DNA of 64,000 nt from Bombyx mori. Its lineage: Eukaryota > Arthropoda > Insecta > Lepidoptera > Bombycidae. The notes beneath the pieces are model-generated. The model was not told where the DNA came from. It ran no database searches and saw only the letters and a list, made by a program, of their open reading frames with translations. The DNA lies in assembly GCF_030269925.1 (NCBI RefSeq), contig NC_085124.1, positions 6,262,001 through 6,326,000 of the forward strand, given 5' to 3'. The stretch's first letter is position 1. Each line of letters starts with the position of its first letter. A program made the translations under genes and the position numbers. Positions 1-10,844 of this stretch are shown here, piece after piece.

Positions 1-328
1 AGACATATTATGCTGTCGTGACTCTTTTTGTAAATAATAATGTATTCTACCCAAGTCGTAGTGCATTATTTTATTCTATCATCAATAGTTTTCGCAGGGC
101 ACGCGATGTAATTAAATATTTTAGGTAATTTTTTTACTTCTTGGGTTACATTATTGGAGTTATAGTAAGGATCCATAATTTTTATCAAAAAAGATTATAG
201 CCTATGTCACTCGGGAATAGTGTAGCTTCCAAACAGTGAAAGAATTTTTCAAATCGGTTCAGTAGTTTCGGAGCCTATTCAATACAAACAAACAAACAAA
301 TCTTTCCTCTTTATAATATTAGTATAGA
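1..328 (-). mobile_element. Non-autonomous Helitron, family A, cut by the window edge
   Basis: Read on the - strand it begins TCTATACTAATATTATAAAG just after an A, the normal Helitron 5' junction, and matches the copy at 16804-17243 almost end to end. Its 3' end lies before base 1. It carries the family's TTTGTTTGTTTGT block and has no coding capacity. Confidence 0.7.
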
Positions 329-784
329 TGCAGGTAAGCCTCAAAACTACATGTATATGAAAAAACGTATTTGACAAAATATGCGACATGTGCCCTTTTT
401 GAAATTGCATATTCAATTGAGTTGTATTTCAGAAAATAACTTATGTATTATTTCGTCGAAACTTTTACAATTGTATGTCTTGAGATTAATAAGCTTAAGA
501 CTAAGTACTCTTCGATGTGTAAAATATTCAAGACAACAATTACCCAAAATGTTGCCAACAGAACCTCAGAATACTGTTGATATTGATGGTGTACAACCTA
601 TGGTACATGTTTCTTTATGATATTTGGGTATGTACATAAGTTGCTTAGCTTGTTACTAAAAAGCTTATAAGAATTTGATTTTATTTACTTGTTTAAATTT
701 TAAAACAAAATAGTGATATTTCACAAATATAGTGATAATAATAAACAACAGTCGTACCTAATGATTTTACTCATTACTTTTTAC
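329..784. other. No gene seen
   Basis: AT-rich sequence. A 79-codon open frame at 381-620 has no recognisable domain, no coding-like base composition and no convincing splice sites, so I treat it as chance. Confidence 0.5.
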
Positions 785-1108
785 ATTGTTAGTCTACTTC
801 GAAAAAGCGGTGAGACACGATAACCCTCTTATCGCGGCCGCCGCTAATTACATACCGACCCAGACGACGAGGCAACGCAATGCCCATCCGAAACATGTCT
901 TGTCGGATTCACTCTCGGTGCATTTAGGTACTGATCACTATCCGCGTGGAACTTGTCGTTTACGACAAGCGTACTAACATAGCAAACTGAGTTTCTCCGC
1001 GGATCTTCTAAGGGGGACGCTTTTCCGATCAGGCTAATGTTAGCGAATTCTCTCAGGTTGAGTCCGCAAGAAGCTGAAATTGCCTCTAAGGCTACCAGCG
1101 AATAGGCA
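785..1108 (+). mobile_element. 5'-truncated jockey-type LINE, C-terminal coding piece and 3' tail
   Basis: The translation from 794 contains YFEKAVRHDNPLIAAAANYI, matching YFDKAMRHDNRLIVAAADYS in the better copy at 8419-9303. It is followed by the conserved tail that starts GAGTTTCTC..GGATCTTCT and ends with a GCCTCTAAGGCTACCAGC segment. The frame is decayed. It resembles the BMC1-type silkworm LINE from memory. Confidence 0.65.
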
Positions 1109-1172
1109 GGGGAATGAAAATTGTAGTTGTGTACGGTATTCTATTTGGTATATTTCCGAGACCCCAAAACAC

Positions 1173-1487
1173 TTAGAGGGCCAAGGCTTGGGCGAAATCC
1201 GCCTCGCTGGCACCCGCTCGAGCGCGGTTGGCCTGTGCGTCTCTCATGCGCCCCGCCACCTCCTTCTGCCAGACGGTCCACTCGCAGAAGTCGAGCATCG
1301 CCTTCCACGAATCGTCGTCACCGAGCATCGATGCCGTAATACTCGGCAACGACAAGTCGTTTCCTATTTTTGCGACGAGGACACGGCGCTACCGCTCCCG
1401 TGCGGGGCAGGCGACGAGCGTGTGCTCCGCCGAAGGATCGACCAGCCGTTTGGACCATGACTCCAGCACCTGATGGTAACCATCGTC
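1173..1487 (-). pseudogene. R1-clade LINE reverse transcriptase, C-terminal remnant
   Basis: On the - strand the frame reads SAEHTLVACPARER, a stop, then NDLSLPSITASMLGDDDSW, FCEWTVWQKEVAGRMRDAQ and a terminal stop at 1173. The AEHTL..CP block, the LSLP..AMLG block and the WQKE..GRMR block are the pattern of R1-clade ORF2 C-termini. The in-frame stop and the missing upstream RT domain make it a dead fragment. It is GC-rich against its surroundings. Confidence 0.6.
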
Positions 1488-2217
1488 GTCGCAATATGGT
1501 CAGCTACTCGCTTATGGAATTCAGCAAAGCCACAAGCGTAGCCATGCTTGAGTTCTGTTTCCTCGTTTGTATTGTATTTTTACGTGTGTCAGCTGTGTTA
1601 TGCAGTTACACCAATGTTTTATATGAATAATTAAGAAAAATTATCTAGATAAATTTTAAAAACACTATTTTAAAGGCGATAGTCACGAGCTTGGTGTGAG
1701 CTTTAAGCAGTGTTTATGCATAAATCATAGACAGAACAAATTTATTTAATTATGTAAATGTTCGGCAGTCGCCGTACTGATTTGATTATTGAAGCAATTT
1801 ACTAAATATTTTTCCATTGACTTCACTAACATTTTAACTGAAACAAGATCATACTAAGTATTCCTTTGCTTACAATTCATGTAGAATTTCATTGTTTCAA
1901 ATTGTATTATGTGACTGTTTCGAGCCGAACTGAAACCATTATTTTCTTGAATACTTCATGAGTAGACAACACAAAAAGGTCGACAACCTTTTCGACATTT
2001 CCGCAGGTTGCTAGGCAACGGGAACGTACACAAACAAGCATATGACAATTCAAACTTCACATATCTTATTTCAAGGGAATAAGATGCAAAAGTAATGGTT
2101 TATGTCAAAATCAATAGAAACTAAAAATACTTTAGGAATTTGGGTCAAATGGTGCATGGCGTATGACGTCGCACATAATTACAATAAAATCGAATTGATA
2201 TCGTGTAATAAACATTA
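1488..2217. other. No gene seen
   Basis: AT-rich intergenic sequence with no open frame, splice-supported exon or repeat that I could name. Confidence 0.5.
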
Positions 2218-2425
2218 AGATGGCCGTTGAAGCAGACGTGTTCTGGACTGGAGACCACGTACCGGTAAGCTCAGCGTTGGGCGTCCGTCACCTTGTCCGT
2301 TGGACCGATGACTTGCGGTGATATGCTGGGAAAGATTGGATGCGGAAGGCGGAGGATCGTTCATTGTGGCGGACTATGGAAGAGGCCTACATCCAGCAGT
2401 GGAGAGATACAGGCTGATGATGAAT
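2218..2425 (+). mobile_element. RTE-like LINE 3' end, decayed
   Basis: Across frames it reads GRPSV.WTDDL, AGKDWMRKAEDRS and WRTMEEAYIQQW, the usual C-terminal block of RTE-type ORF2, and then stops. Frameshifts separate the blocks. The segment ends with GATGATGA-type sequence, as is common for RTE tails. Confidence 0.6.
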
Positions 2426-2689
2426 AAACATTAAATGACTTCATTTTATGGCTTCATCAGAAGCTGGGTCGGTTGTAAATCTCCTATTGAGGGCCACGAA
2501 CCTTCTTTGTTCGATCTTCTGCTGACCGTTTACCTAATCGGATACGGTGTGGTGATCGTCAAAAGACGACCGGGTCTCGAAAAGTTTAGCAGTATAAGAC
2601 AACGGATTGGGATGGAATAGATGAATTTCACGCAAATTAACCACGGGAATATCTTTGATTTTTTTGTAATGATATATGTGATCCATTGA

Positions 2690-3090
2690 TAACATGCATT
2701 GCTATTGCGGAATATAGACAGCGCGGGGAACGCGCAGTGTATCGGCCATCAGATGTTGAGATGACATCGACCATCTGTCTCTAGCAGCGTGTCCATCTCC
2801 TGTTTACCATCGCACCTCCCACCATCGGAGCAGATTCACGCATATTATCTGGAACGGCTGCGTTCATAAACAGCGCTTTTCCAGCATTTTTTTTATCACG
2901 CACCGTCAGACTCTGGAATTTACTCCCTTCTACGATGTTTCCCGAGCGCTATGACGTGTCCTTACTCAGCGGTAAGCAGCGCAAATTAGCTGTGGTACTG
3001 GCGTTGCTGAGCCGTCTATGAGCTACAATTGCCACTCACCATCAGGTGGGCCGTATGGTCTTCTGTCATCAATGCCAATAAAAAAACCCT
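2690..3090 (+). mobile_element. CR1-like LINE, C-terminal coding remnant and 3' tail
   Basis: Frameshifted blocks resemble FF.R.VRLWN.LPS.VFPERYD, a CR1/jockey-type ORF2 C-terminus. They are followed by the tail CACCATCAGGTGGGCCGTAT and GCCAATAAAAAAA. The same tail occurs at 28811, 54083 and, reversed, around 36960 and 54408. Confidence 0.6.
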
Positions 3091-3230
3091 CCACTAGTGT
3101 ATTCCCTAACAAAAGTAACGCTAAAGCTAAATTTAATAAGGAATTAAACAAAGATAAATAAAATATTTTGAACTCACGTTTAGTATGCAACATTATGATC
3201 CATTCGTGTTTATTTGAGTAAAACATAAAA

Positions 3231-3844
3231 CCGCTGTTTTTTCGCCGACAAAAGACTGACAGCGATAAAATATTTATTTATTCAAGCAACATTAAAACGC
3301 ATTGATATGAAGGACGCCTTAAAACTCCAGTAAAGTTAACGAGGCCCTTCTAATTGTTTGGAAGTACTGTATTACGTCCCTACCGAGGGAATGATGCACG
3401 CTTATTATTTCTCCTTCATTTTTACCGTTTAATGGTATGAGATGATATTTCATAGCTATAACCATGATCGTCCATATAGATGGCGAGTAGTATTAGAAAA
3501 AATCAAAGATAAATTTCGCCATATCTTTTCCAAAAATTGTTTTATCAAATACATTAAAATACCTATGTAATATATTTACATTTATCTAGTGAAGTCCGAC
3601 GACTGCACTTATAGCTAATTATATGAGCTTTTTGTAACTACTCGAGGATCTGCTATCTTATTTTGATGGGATTATGACAAACCCTTCCTTGAAGGGCAAA
3701 CTATAATTGTACAATGTTGAAATCAACCGAATAAACGGTGTGGAACGCAGGCTTTGAATCTAACCATTTGATATACATACTTATTAAATATACATTTATC
3801 ATTAACGACAACAGTACAAAAACTTACTGCTCTATAAATCCAGA
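3231..3844. other. No gene seen
   Basis: AT-rich sequence without a supported coding region or recognised repeat. Confidence 0.45.
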
Positions 3845-4065
3845 AAACGTATTTTTTTTTAACAAGCGTCCGGCCCATCTGATGGTGATCGTCGCCGCTT
3901 ATGAACATAGGAAATGCGAGAAGCAGAGCAAAACCGTTGCTTAGTACCAATTACCTACTATACTCAACTTGGTTTGAACAAGGGCGTATCATAGCGCTCA
4001 GAAAGCACTGTGGAGGGAGGTTCATTCTGTTCAAATCTGAATGGTACGGGGCAAAAAACGTATCT
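3845..4065 (-). mobile_element. Old CR1-like LINE tail
   Basis: Diverged reverse-oriented relative of the tail at 54408-54620: a T-run, then GCCCATCTGATGGTGATCG, then ATCATAGCGCT..GAAAGCACTGTGGAGG. There is no reading frame. Confidence 0.5.
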
Positions 4066-4275
4066 ATATAACGCACTGTGGCGTTGCTAGTAGATATCTA
4101 GAATCTGTTTCTCTGTTTTTAGATCTAGGTAGATTGTCTGGACTTTGTTGCGAGAACGGGGAGTACAATGATGAAAAGTAAATCACGGTATTAACTCAAA
4201 AAAATTACTCGGAATACCAATTCTCGTGGAATGTATTATGAATTACATTCTTTGTGTACTAATCTTATTAAATAA

Positions 4276-4526
4276 CTAGCTGTACCCGTCCGTTTCGCTG
4301 GGCATTTAAAATTAACATTATTATTTCTCACGCCCACAAAGATTCTCATCATTAACGCCCCCGCAACTGGTGTTGGGAGTCCAACACTCATATAAATATT
4401 AGCCTATCCGTTAAGTACATGTATTTTCTACATGGATACCAAGTTTCAAGTCAATCGGATGCATGGTTCAGTAGTTATAAAGGAACATCCGTAAAACCCA
4501 CTGTAGATTTATATATTAGTAATAGA
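4276..4526 (-). mobile_element. Non-autonomous Helitron, family B (251 bp)
   Basis: On the - strand it begins A|TCTATTACTAATATATAAA and ends GGACGGGTACAGCTAG|T. The 5' TC, 3' CTAG, A-T host site and lack of a target duplication fit a Helitron. Related copies are at 22058-22307 and 42403-42634. Confidence 0.75.
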
Positions 4527-6237
4527 TGAAACAATGTATACACATAGACATAATATCAAAAATATTAGAAATTCCTATCAGATACAAATAAAATTACATT
4601 TCTTTTCCATATTTAATGCTGTCGTTTTATCTTCAAACTTTGATAGTACTACAATATGCAAATTCCAACGTTATAACTGCAAGTCCCCGGAGAGCCGCTT
4701 TAACACTCCGCTTCGCTGTTTATGAATAATGCGTTTCGGTGTTGCGACAAAACGACTAACATTTTTTTTTTGTATGTATAATTTACTACAGTTCTTGAGT
4801 TTTTAGTTAGATTGAATTCTTTTGTAGCATTTTCTTAAATAAAAAGGCGTATTGCGCAACACAGTGTATGTGAAGTGTTAAGAAAGGATTCTCGATAACG
4901 ATAATACGTAATAGGATACGTAATTTTTCACATTTCTTAATATGATGTTATAAAGGAAAAAACTCTGGTACAAAAATAGAAACCGGGCTTTGCAGGGTAC
5001 CCTAGACTTTGTGCGGATAATTTAGGAAAACAACAAAGAACAGAACTTACTTAAGCAAGGAAGCTTCTCTTGAAAATATCGTTAGCGCGATTCAGGTTCT
5101 TGTTAAATATCTTATATGTTCGATAGCTACCGTCATGCTAGTCCCCTTTAAGGCCGGATGTCTTGCCAGTGTCGATGCTAAGATTGGCTTGGATGCATTG
5201 GTCATGACGACTTGTCGTGATGGGTGCTGTAGTGAAATTTGAAATCGAGATTCAGCGGATTCAGTGTTAGTTTTATAAGCCCTGCGATTAGAGGCCTCTG
5301 GAATAATCGTATTATAGTACCCATAATTGCGAATATGGGATGTCAAAGTTAACAGCTCTGGGATATTTTGTTTATTGGAATCCATATTCCCACTTGTAAA
5401 TAGCAGCGACTTCATGAAATATGCACTTAATAAATGTCAGAACAGAACGTATGAAAATAGTGTTGAACGGAGTATTAAGATGTAAAGTGAGAGAAAACGG
5501 TAAGATGGCAGAATAGAGTGACGGAAAAAAGCGAGATGGCGAAGATGATTCGAAGAGATTCGATCGAGATCGATTCTAGACGAAGAGTTTTATGCGCCAC
5601 GATCCCAATTCTACATAAATATGAAAATGTGTTGTTATTCCGCCTTATTTGAGGCATTACATAAATTGCTTATACTGTATGTTGTGCCCAAAAGCAATAT
5701 TCTAATTGTTTAAAAATCAAATGCAAACGATCTACCAAAATAATCAGCAGCAACCCGATTAAAATCTTACCATTATTCTTACAACATGATTCTCGAAAAA
5801 TTGTTGTTAGCAATACTGTACGTTATTTGATAAAAAGTTTTAGAATAATCCCAAAAGTCGACAAAACAAGGCGTGAAAGTTATTAGGAACAACATCAGAA
5901 AGCTCGTTAGAAGTTGTCAAAAGTCAATTACGTGTTTGACGGGTGTTAAAAAAAATGAATATCTTGGAGAATTATACGATTCGCAAATATTTGGATTTTG
6001 GAAACGATTCGTGCACCATTAAATTGAACTTTGATATAAAATAAACTAAATAAGAAACATTGAAATGATACTACTTGAATATGAGATGAATGTGAGCAAA
6101 TTTTCAGTACAAATCAATTGTAGTAACTAACTGTTCAACTATAATGTCTTATATTCACTATAAAACGAAAATAATATAGAATATAAAAACTAGTTCCAGA
6201 AGAAGACTATTTCTCTAATTCATTAATTTATAGAAGT
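4527..6237. other. No gene seen
   Basis: AT-rich stretch. The longest frame, 5092-5415 on the - strand (107 codons), has no domain I recognise and no splice context that would make it an exon. A second frame at 5475-5657 is low complexity. I could not place any repeat here. Confidence 0.4.
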
Positions 6238-6746
6238 ATGTCCTGTCCCTATCTCTGTCCCTATGTATGCTTAAATCTTTAAAACTACGCAACAGATTTT
6301 GATGCGGTTTTTGAAGTGAAACTTCCTTATCGGCGTTGGAAAAAAATTTACCGTCACATTTTTCGGTTACGCGTCACTTTTTTCCGTTACGCGCCATCTG
6401 TTTTGTATTCATGTCTATGATAATAAAATCCTTTTGTTTAAACTTTATCTAATTTAACTTTTTTGTATTCATGTCTATGATAATAAAATCCTTTTGTTTA
6501 AACTTTATCTAATTTAACTTTATTTAACCAATTTCTAGAAAGTTGCATGTAGATCATTTTTCGAAAAATAAGGCCATAAACAAGTTTCACTTCTTACGTG
6601 TGTACACTAGTACACGCACACATTTTTTTTTTTAATAGATAGAGTGATTGAAGAGGAAGTCTTATATGTATAATAACATCCATTAAATAGTGGAGAAATC
6701 AATAATAAATTACAGTTTCCGAAGCGAAGCGAGGGCGGGTCGCTAG
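6238..6746 (+). mobile_element. Non-autonomous Helitron, family E, interrupted
   Basis: It contains CCCTATGTATGCTTAAATC near its 5' end and finishes GCGAGGGCGGGTCGCTAG|T. Both end regions match the much longer Helitron at 17865-21647. The interior is split by a hairpin-ended element at 6313-6622. The extreme 5' end is degraded, so the start is approximate. Confidence 0.65.
6313..6622 (+). mobile_element. Hairpin-ended small element (copy 1 of 3)
   Basis: It starts with the short palindrome GAAGTGAAACTTC and ends with a stem formed around GTGTACACTAGTACACGCAC followed by a T-run. GTTTCACTTC near the end repeats the first bases in inverted form. A 60-bp internal segment (about 6405-6524) is present twice in tandem. 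There is no ORF. The sister copies are 18485-18734 and 22822-23132. Confidence 0.7.
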
Positions 6747-7310
6747 TATAACATATATTTTATTCATTTGCTACTATTTATAATATACAAACTTTAAAAA
6801 TTTATCCACATAAATCGAAATTGCACCGATTGAAATAAAAGCCAAGAAACAAGCAGTAATCGATACGAGATATCGATCAATCGAAAGTAACATTCGATAA
6901 ACGAGTTTGTATTGCAACATTCAGCAAATTAACAAAGTTGAGATATTGATGCCGTCGACGGGGAATTTCAGAATAGGTTTTTTTTTCTTATTAAACAAGA
7001 CAGAGAGAGACACGGTTGATTTGTTTTGGTATTTGTTATTTCTCCCTGTACCATCGATTGTTATTGGGGTCCTTTGTTTTCTCTTTGCTTTTGTAAACTG
7101 ACGGGAAAAGTTCTAATTAATCGTTGCGTCAGACGTCCCTACGTATTTATTTTCCTTTTCATGTTGCTTATTCGTACCTCAGCATTTCTAATCAGCGACT
7201 AGACTAGATATAGAAGCTGAAAGCTGAAACTATGAGGAGGTATTCTCTTAGTGAAGTTCCAATAACAGCTCAAAATAAGGTGCGCCGTGCATAATCTTTC
7301 ATTTTCTTTC
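6747..7310. other. No gene seen
   Basis: AT-rich. The 64-codon frame at 6907-7101 is hydrophobic by composition only. Confidence 0.4.
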
Positions 7311-7754
7311 TTTTTTTGCTTAGATGGGTTGATGAGCTCACAGCCCACTTGGTGTTAAGTGGCTACTGGAGCTCATAAATATCCATAACTTAACGCGCCA
7401 CCCATCCTGAGATATAAGTTCTAAGGTCTCAAGTATAGTTACAACGGCTGCCCCACCCTTCAAACCGAAACGCATTGCTGCTTCACGGCAGAAATAGGCA
7501 GGGTGGTGGTACCTACCCGCGCGGACTCGCAAGAGGTCCTTACCACCAGTAATTACGCAAATTATAATTTTGCGGGTTTGATTTTTATTACATTTTGATT
7601 TTTATGTTATTCTTTCACCGTGGAAGTCAATCGTGAACATTTGTTGAGTACGTATTTCATTAGAAAAAATTGGTACCCGCCTGAGATTCGAACACCGGTG
7701 CATCGCTCGGCACGAATGCACCGGACGTCTTATCCTTTAGACCACGACGACTTC
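7311..7754 (-). mobile_element. Bm1-type tRNA-derived SINE, near full length
   Basis: On the - strand it opens with a tRNA-like head (GAAGTCGTCGTGG, then a TTCGAA box-B core near 7690). The body is conserved (GCATTGCTGCTTCACGGCAG, CCATCCTGAGATATAAGTTC) and the tail is A-rich. The same layout recurs at 34672, 51597 and 54849. Confidence 0.8.
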
Positions 7755-8094
7755 AGAATCCATATCAATAAAATGGAATAAAGTTTAATCGATAAATGTA
7801 ATTGCATGTTGAAAAATCGACATTATATTACATTGCTACGTCTTTTTGAGCTTCGGTTACGGTAACAAAACAACAGATAACTCGAGTTGTGTAGAGGAAG
7901 CGTCGGAACGCGCGGCGCCGCTTCACGCCCCTATCGGATATTGGATACCGCAGCACCGCACTGCAGAATACAAAGCCTATCGCGATAATTTTGTTTATAT
8001 AGTCACCATTTCTATTACACCGACTTGATGCTCTATTGGATAATATAACGCTTTTCTTCTGTTTCCAGTACTGTTTAACTACATTGTTGCCTGC

Positions 8095-8305
8095 ATTCGG
8101 CCTGCTTAATGGCGCCCGGGACGTTGGTGTTTGTGGCCTCCTTGACAATGTCCGTCCACCTGGTTGGCAATCTTCCTCGACTTCTCTTTCCTTCCAGGCC
8201 GAATGCAGGCAAAATTGGAGGAAGCTGGTGCAAAAACTGGACCAAGGTGGTCACGGCCCTCAGTAATGAGGAAACGACAAAGAAGAAGAAGAAGAAGAAG
8301 AACTA
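8095..8305 (+). mobile_element. LINE 3' end with GAA repeat tail
   Basis: It ends GGTGGTCACGGCCCTCAGTAA, TGAGGAAACGACAAAG, then an (AGA/GAA)n run at about 8279-8302. This is the usual end of a lepidopteran RTE-like LINE. Its first part contains CATTCGGCCTG, which is repeated inverted near 8200. Confidence 0.55.
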
Positions 8306-8418
8306 CATTAATTGTTTAACTACATTTCGTGTTTATTGACTTTTGAATCGTCAAAAAATATGTTTGTACATATTATTATATATATTATGAATTTCATGAT
8401 TCAATAGTTCGATATAGT

Positions 8419-9303
8419 CACACCCCCGATTACTCTCTTTAGTCAATCCATACCCTGGGCCAGGAAGGTCAAGTACCTGGGCGTTACCCTGGATGCATCG
8501 ATGACATTCCGCCCGCATATAAAATCAGTCCGTGACCGTGCCGCGTTTATTCTCAGTAGACTCTACCCCATGATCTGTAAGCGGAGTAAAATGTCCCTTC
8601 GGAACAAGGTGACACTTTACAAAACTTGCATAAGGCCCGTCATGACTTACGCGAGTGTGGTGTTCGCTCACGCGGCCCGCACACACATAGACACCCTTCA
8701 ATCTCTACAATCCCGCTTTTGCAGGTTAGCCGTCGGAGCTCCGTGGTTCGTGAGGAACGTTGACCTACACGACGACCTGGGCCTCGAATCTATACAGAAA
8801 TACATGAAGTCAGCGTCGGAACGGTACTTCGATAAGGCTATGCGTCATGATAATCGCCTTATCGTAGCCGCCGCTGACTACTCCCCGAATCCTGATCATG
8901 CAGGAGCCAGTCACCGTCGACGCCCTAGACACGTCCTTACGGATCCATCAGATCCAATAACCTTTGCAATAGACGCCTTCAGCTCTAACACTAGGAGCAG
9001 GCTTAGGGACCTCGGTAACCGTACTCGTCGAACTCGACAAAGAGTTCGCCGTGCAACCTAACCCATGAATCAGCTCGCTGAGTTTCTCGCCGGATCTTCT
9101 CAGCGGGTCGCGATTCCGATCCGGTAGTAGATTCATTCGCGAAGCAGCTACTCTTGAGTTGTTAGGTCTCCTTCGGAGGTGCTCGGGTAGCTGTTAGCAA
9201 ATCCCACCCCTCCTGGCTGAGCCTTTGCTCGCCCACCTGTCCTGGTGAAACTGGAAAGGCCTCCGGGCCAACAGTAATGCTTCAATCATAAAAAATAAAA
9301 AAA
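8419..9303 (+). mobile_element. Young 5'-truncated jockey-type LINE with 13-bp target duplication
   Basis: The insertion is bounded by AGTTCGATATAGT at 8406-8418 and again at 9304-9316. It carries an open C-terminal reverse-transcriptase frame, a 3' untranslated tail and a terminal A-rich run (9288-9303). The intact frame and exact target duplication suggest a recent insertion. Same family as 26540-27057 and 37030-37375. It looks BMC1-like from memory. Confidence 0.85.
8420..9061 (+). CDS. LINE ORF2 C-terminal part, 5'-truncated, frame intact
   Basis: The frame is open from the 5' truncation point to the stop at 9059-9061 (213 codons), so there is no true start codon. It begins just after the RT palm: KVKYLGVTLDASMTF, then the thumb region with RPVMTYASVVFAHAA, LQSRFCRLAVGAPWFVRN, and an Arg-rich C-terminus (TRRTRQRVRRAT). 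KYLGV..D and the 'R.V.TYAS.V' block are standard for jockey-clade ORF2. The catalytic YADD motif was lost by truncation, so the product cannot be active. Confidence 0.75.
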   Translation, partial: TPPITLFSQSIPWARKVKYLGVTLDASMTFRPHIKSVRDRAAFILSRLYPMICKRSKMSLRNKVTLYKTCIRPVMTYASVVFAHAARTHIDTLQSLQSRFCRLAVGAPWFVRNVDLHDDLGLESIQKYMKSASERYFDKAMRHDNRLIVAAADYSPNPDHAGASHRRRPRHVLTDPSDPITFAIDAFSSNTRSRLRDLGNRTRRTRQRVRRAT

Positions 9304-9316
9304 AGTTCGATATAGT

Positions 9317-10120
9317 TTGTTTTGTTCTATATTTCACATTTTGTAGGTGGGTAGGCGGCGGAATTTTAGTTGTAGATGTCTATGGACTCCGGTAACCACT
9401 TAACTGTGAGCTCGTCCAACCATCTATGGAAATCAAAAACAAAAAAACAAAAAAAAAAATATCCCAAGCAGATTTTTCTTTTGACGTAATTCACTAGAGC
9501 TGGTTTTCCCTTGATACTAAAATTATAGTTGGAAAAAATAATCCAGCAATAGTACGCAAGTAATTACAGCGTTATCAAGCGGATGTCGGATGCGTGGTCA
9601 GCTCCAACACCTAAAGCAGGAAATCAAATGTGTCAGATGCATTCCATTTGGTCGTTTGTACGGACAAAATTAAACGTCTGTCCACTCTAAATTGATTTTC
9701 TGTGGTCGCTGCTTGCCAACCAACCGATATACCACAGAAATTTGATTTATTTCTGTGCGATGTATATCATCTGAAATTAATTTGGCTTGCAAATTTGCCG
9801 TTTTAATTTAAAACAAAAATATTTACAGTAATCGAATTAATAAAATATCTTAATAAATATATAAATGAATAATCTATTAAAATAATATCTATAAGGATAA
9901 TATATGAAAAAAAAAGTTTATATAAATATCCTCTATTTTAAAATTATATTTAGTTTGCCTTTAAAACTCTTCCAAAATTAATTTACTATAATTGCAATAT
10001 TTCATGTATTTGTTTCGCAGTATAATGATTACAGAAAGAAAGATAATATGTAACATATATACAGGTATGACATACAAAATATTTTACTTTCAATAATAAT
10101 ATTATACCTATATTTCACAG
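9317..10120. other. No gene seen
   Basis: AT-rich sequence. A reversed fragment near 9345-9425 (GGCGGAATTTTAGTTGTAG, GATGTCTATGGACTCCGGTA) is a diverged piece of Bm1. Nothing else was recognised. Confidence 0.45.
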
Positions 10121-10229
10121 CGCACAGGTCCGACTCGCGTGGAACATTGTTCCCATCTTTGGGCCAGGGCTCCCAAATACCAGCTACTTTCATTTAAATC
10201 CATAGGAAAGAGGAAGTCCGAATTTTGAG

Positions 10230-10440
10230 AAATCCTTTTTCAAGATTTTTGGCATCTCGGATACGGAGACATACGGAGGAACTTAAGTGCTGTTTGTGTT
10301 TTGTACCGAATGTTTCACGGGCAGTGCTCTGAGAATTTGTTGGAGATGATCCCGGGATTTGTTTTTTAAATTTCCCCGCCCGTTATGAGAGAACAACACT
10401 ACCAAATTATCTAGAAATATTGCGTTCTTCCGCAGTATGC
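10230..10440 (+). pseudogene. LINE reverse transcriptase C-terminal fragment
   Basis: One frame reads VLYRMFHGQCSENLLEMIPG before a stop. This resembles the 'CVFYRIYHGECSEELF.LIP' block common near the C-terminus of several insect non-LTR ORF2 proteins. It is bordered by frameshifts. Confidence 0.5.
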
Positions 10441-10640
10441 AGTTTGGGTTGAGCTGAGCGGAAGCATGGCGGGATACCTAAAAGCACCGTTAGTGGATCG
10501 GGAGGATCCGAAATGACGTGTTTGGGGCGACGTCGACTGCTTTCCATTCTTTCCGCAGGATCGGGAATGTAATTACCGGCGGCCACGATGAGAGGGTTCT
10601 CGTGTCGTGCCGCTTTATCGAAGTGGTTTCAATTGCATTG
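10437..10640 (-). pseudogene. Jockey-type LINE C-terminal fragment
   Basis: On the - strand it reads HFDKAARHENPLIVAAGNYI and RRRPKHVISDPPDPLT, equivalent to the C-terminal region of the ORF at 8420-9061. It stands back to back with the LINE piece on the + strand just upstream. Confidence 0.6.
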
Positions 10641-10764
10641 GAGTAACAATGTTCTTATCCATACAACTGTAATATCTCATATAATATTATCCATTCATCT
10701 TGAAAGTTGTTCAAATAGATTTTATTTTTGGATTAAGAATTAGGCTTAGAAGATTAGGGCTTAC

Positions 10765-10841
10765 TTTCATATAGGAGCCTCCGTTTCTCTCGTCGCAGTG
10801 TCTTTTAATGTATCGTTGGCAGAGGTTCGACATTTTCCAAC
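10765..10841 (-). other. Possible isolated internal exon
   Basis: On the - strand a pyrimidine-rich TTTTCAG is followed by 77 bases and then GTAAGC. Only one frame is open, reading WKMSNLCQRYIKRHC and DERNGGSYMK (entry phase 2, exit phase 0). No partner exons were found, so this may be chance or a 5' untranslated exon. Confidence 0.2.
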
Positions 10842-10844
10842 CTG

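Noticed and set aside
5092..5415. 107-codon - strand frame
   Set aside because: Longest unexplained frame in the left part, but no domain, no homologous pattern known to me and no splice context.
7690..7754. tRNA-like sequences with box A/B resemblance (also 35050, 51965, 55110, 27690)
   Set aside because: They are heads of SINEs followed by SINE bodies and lack a full cloverleaf with intact anticodon arm, so they are not tRNA genes.
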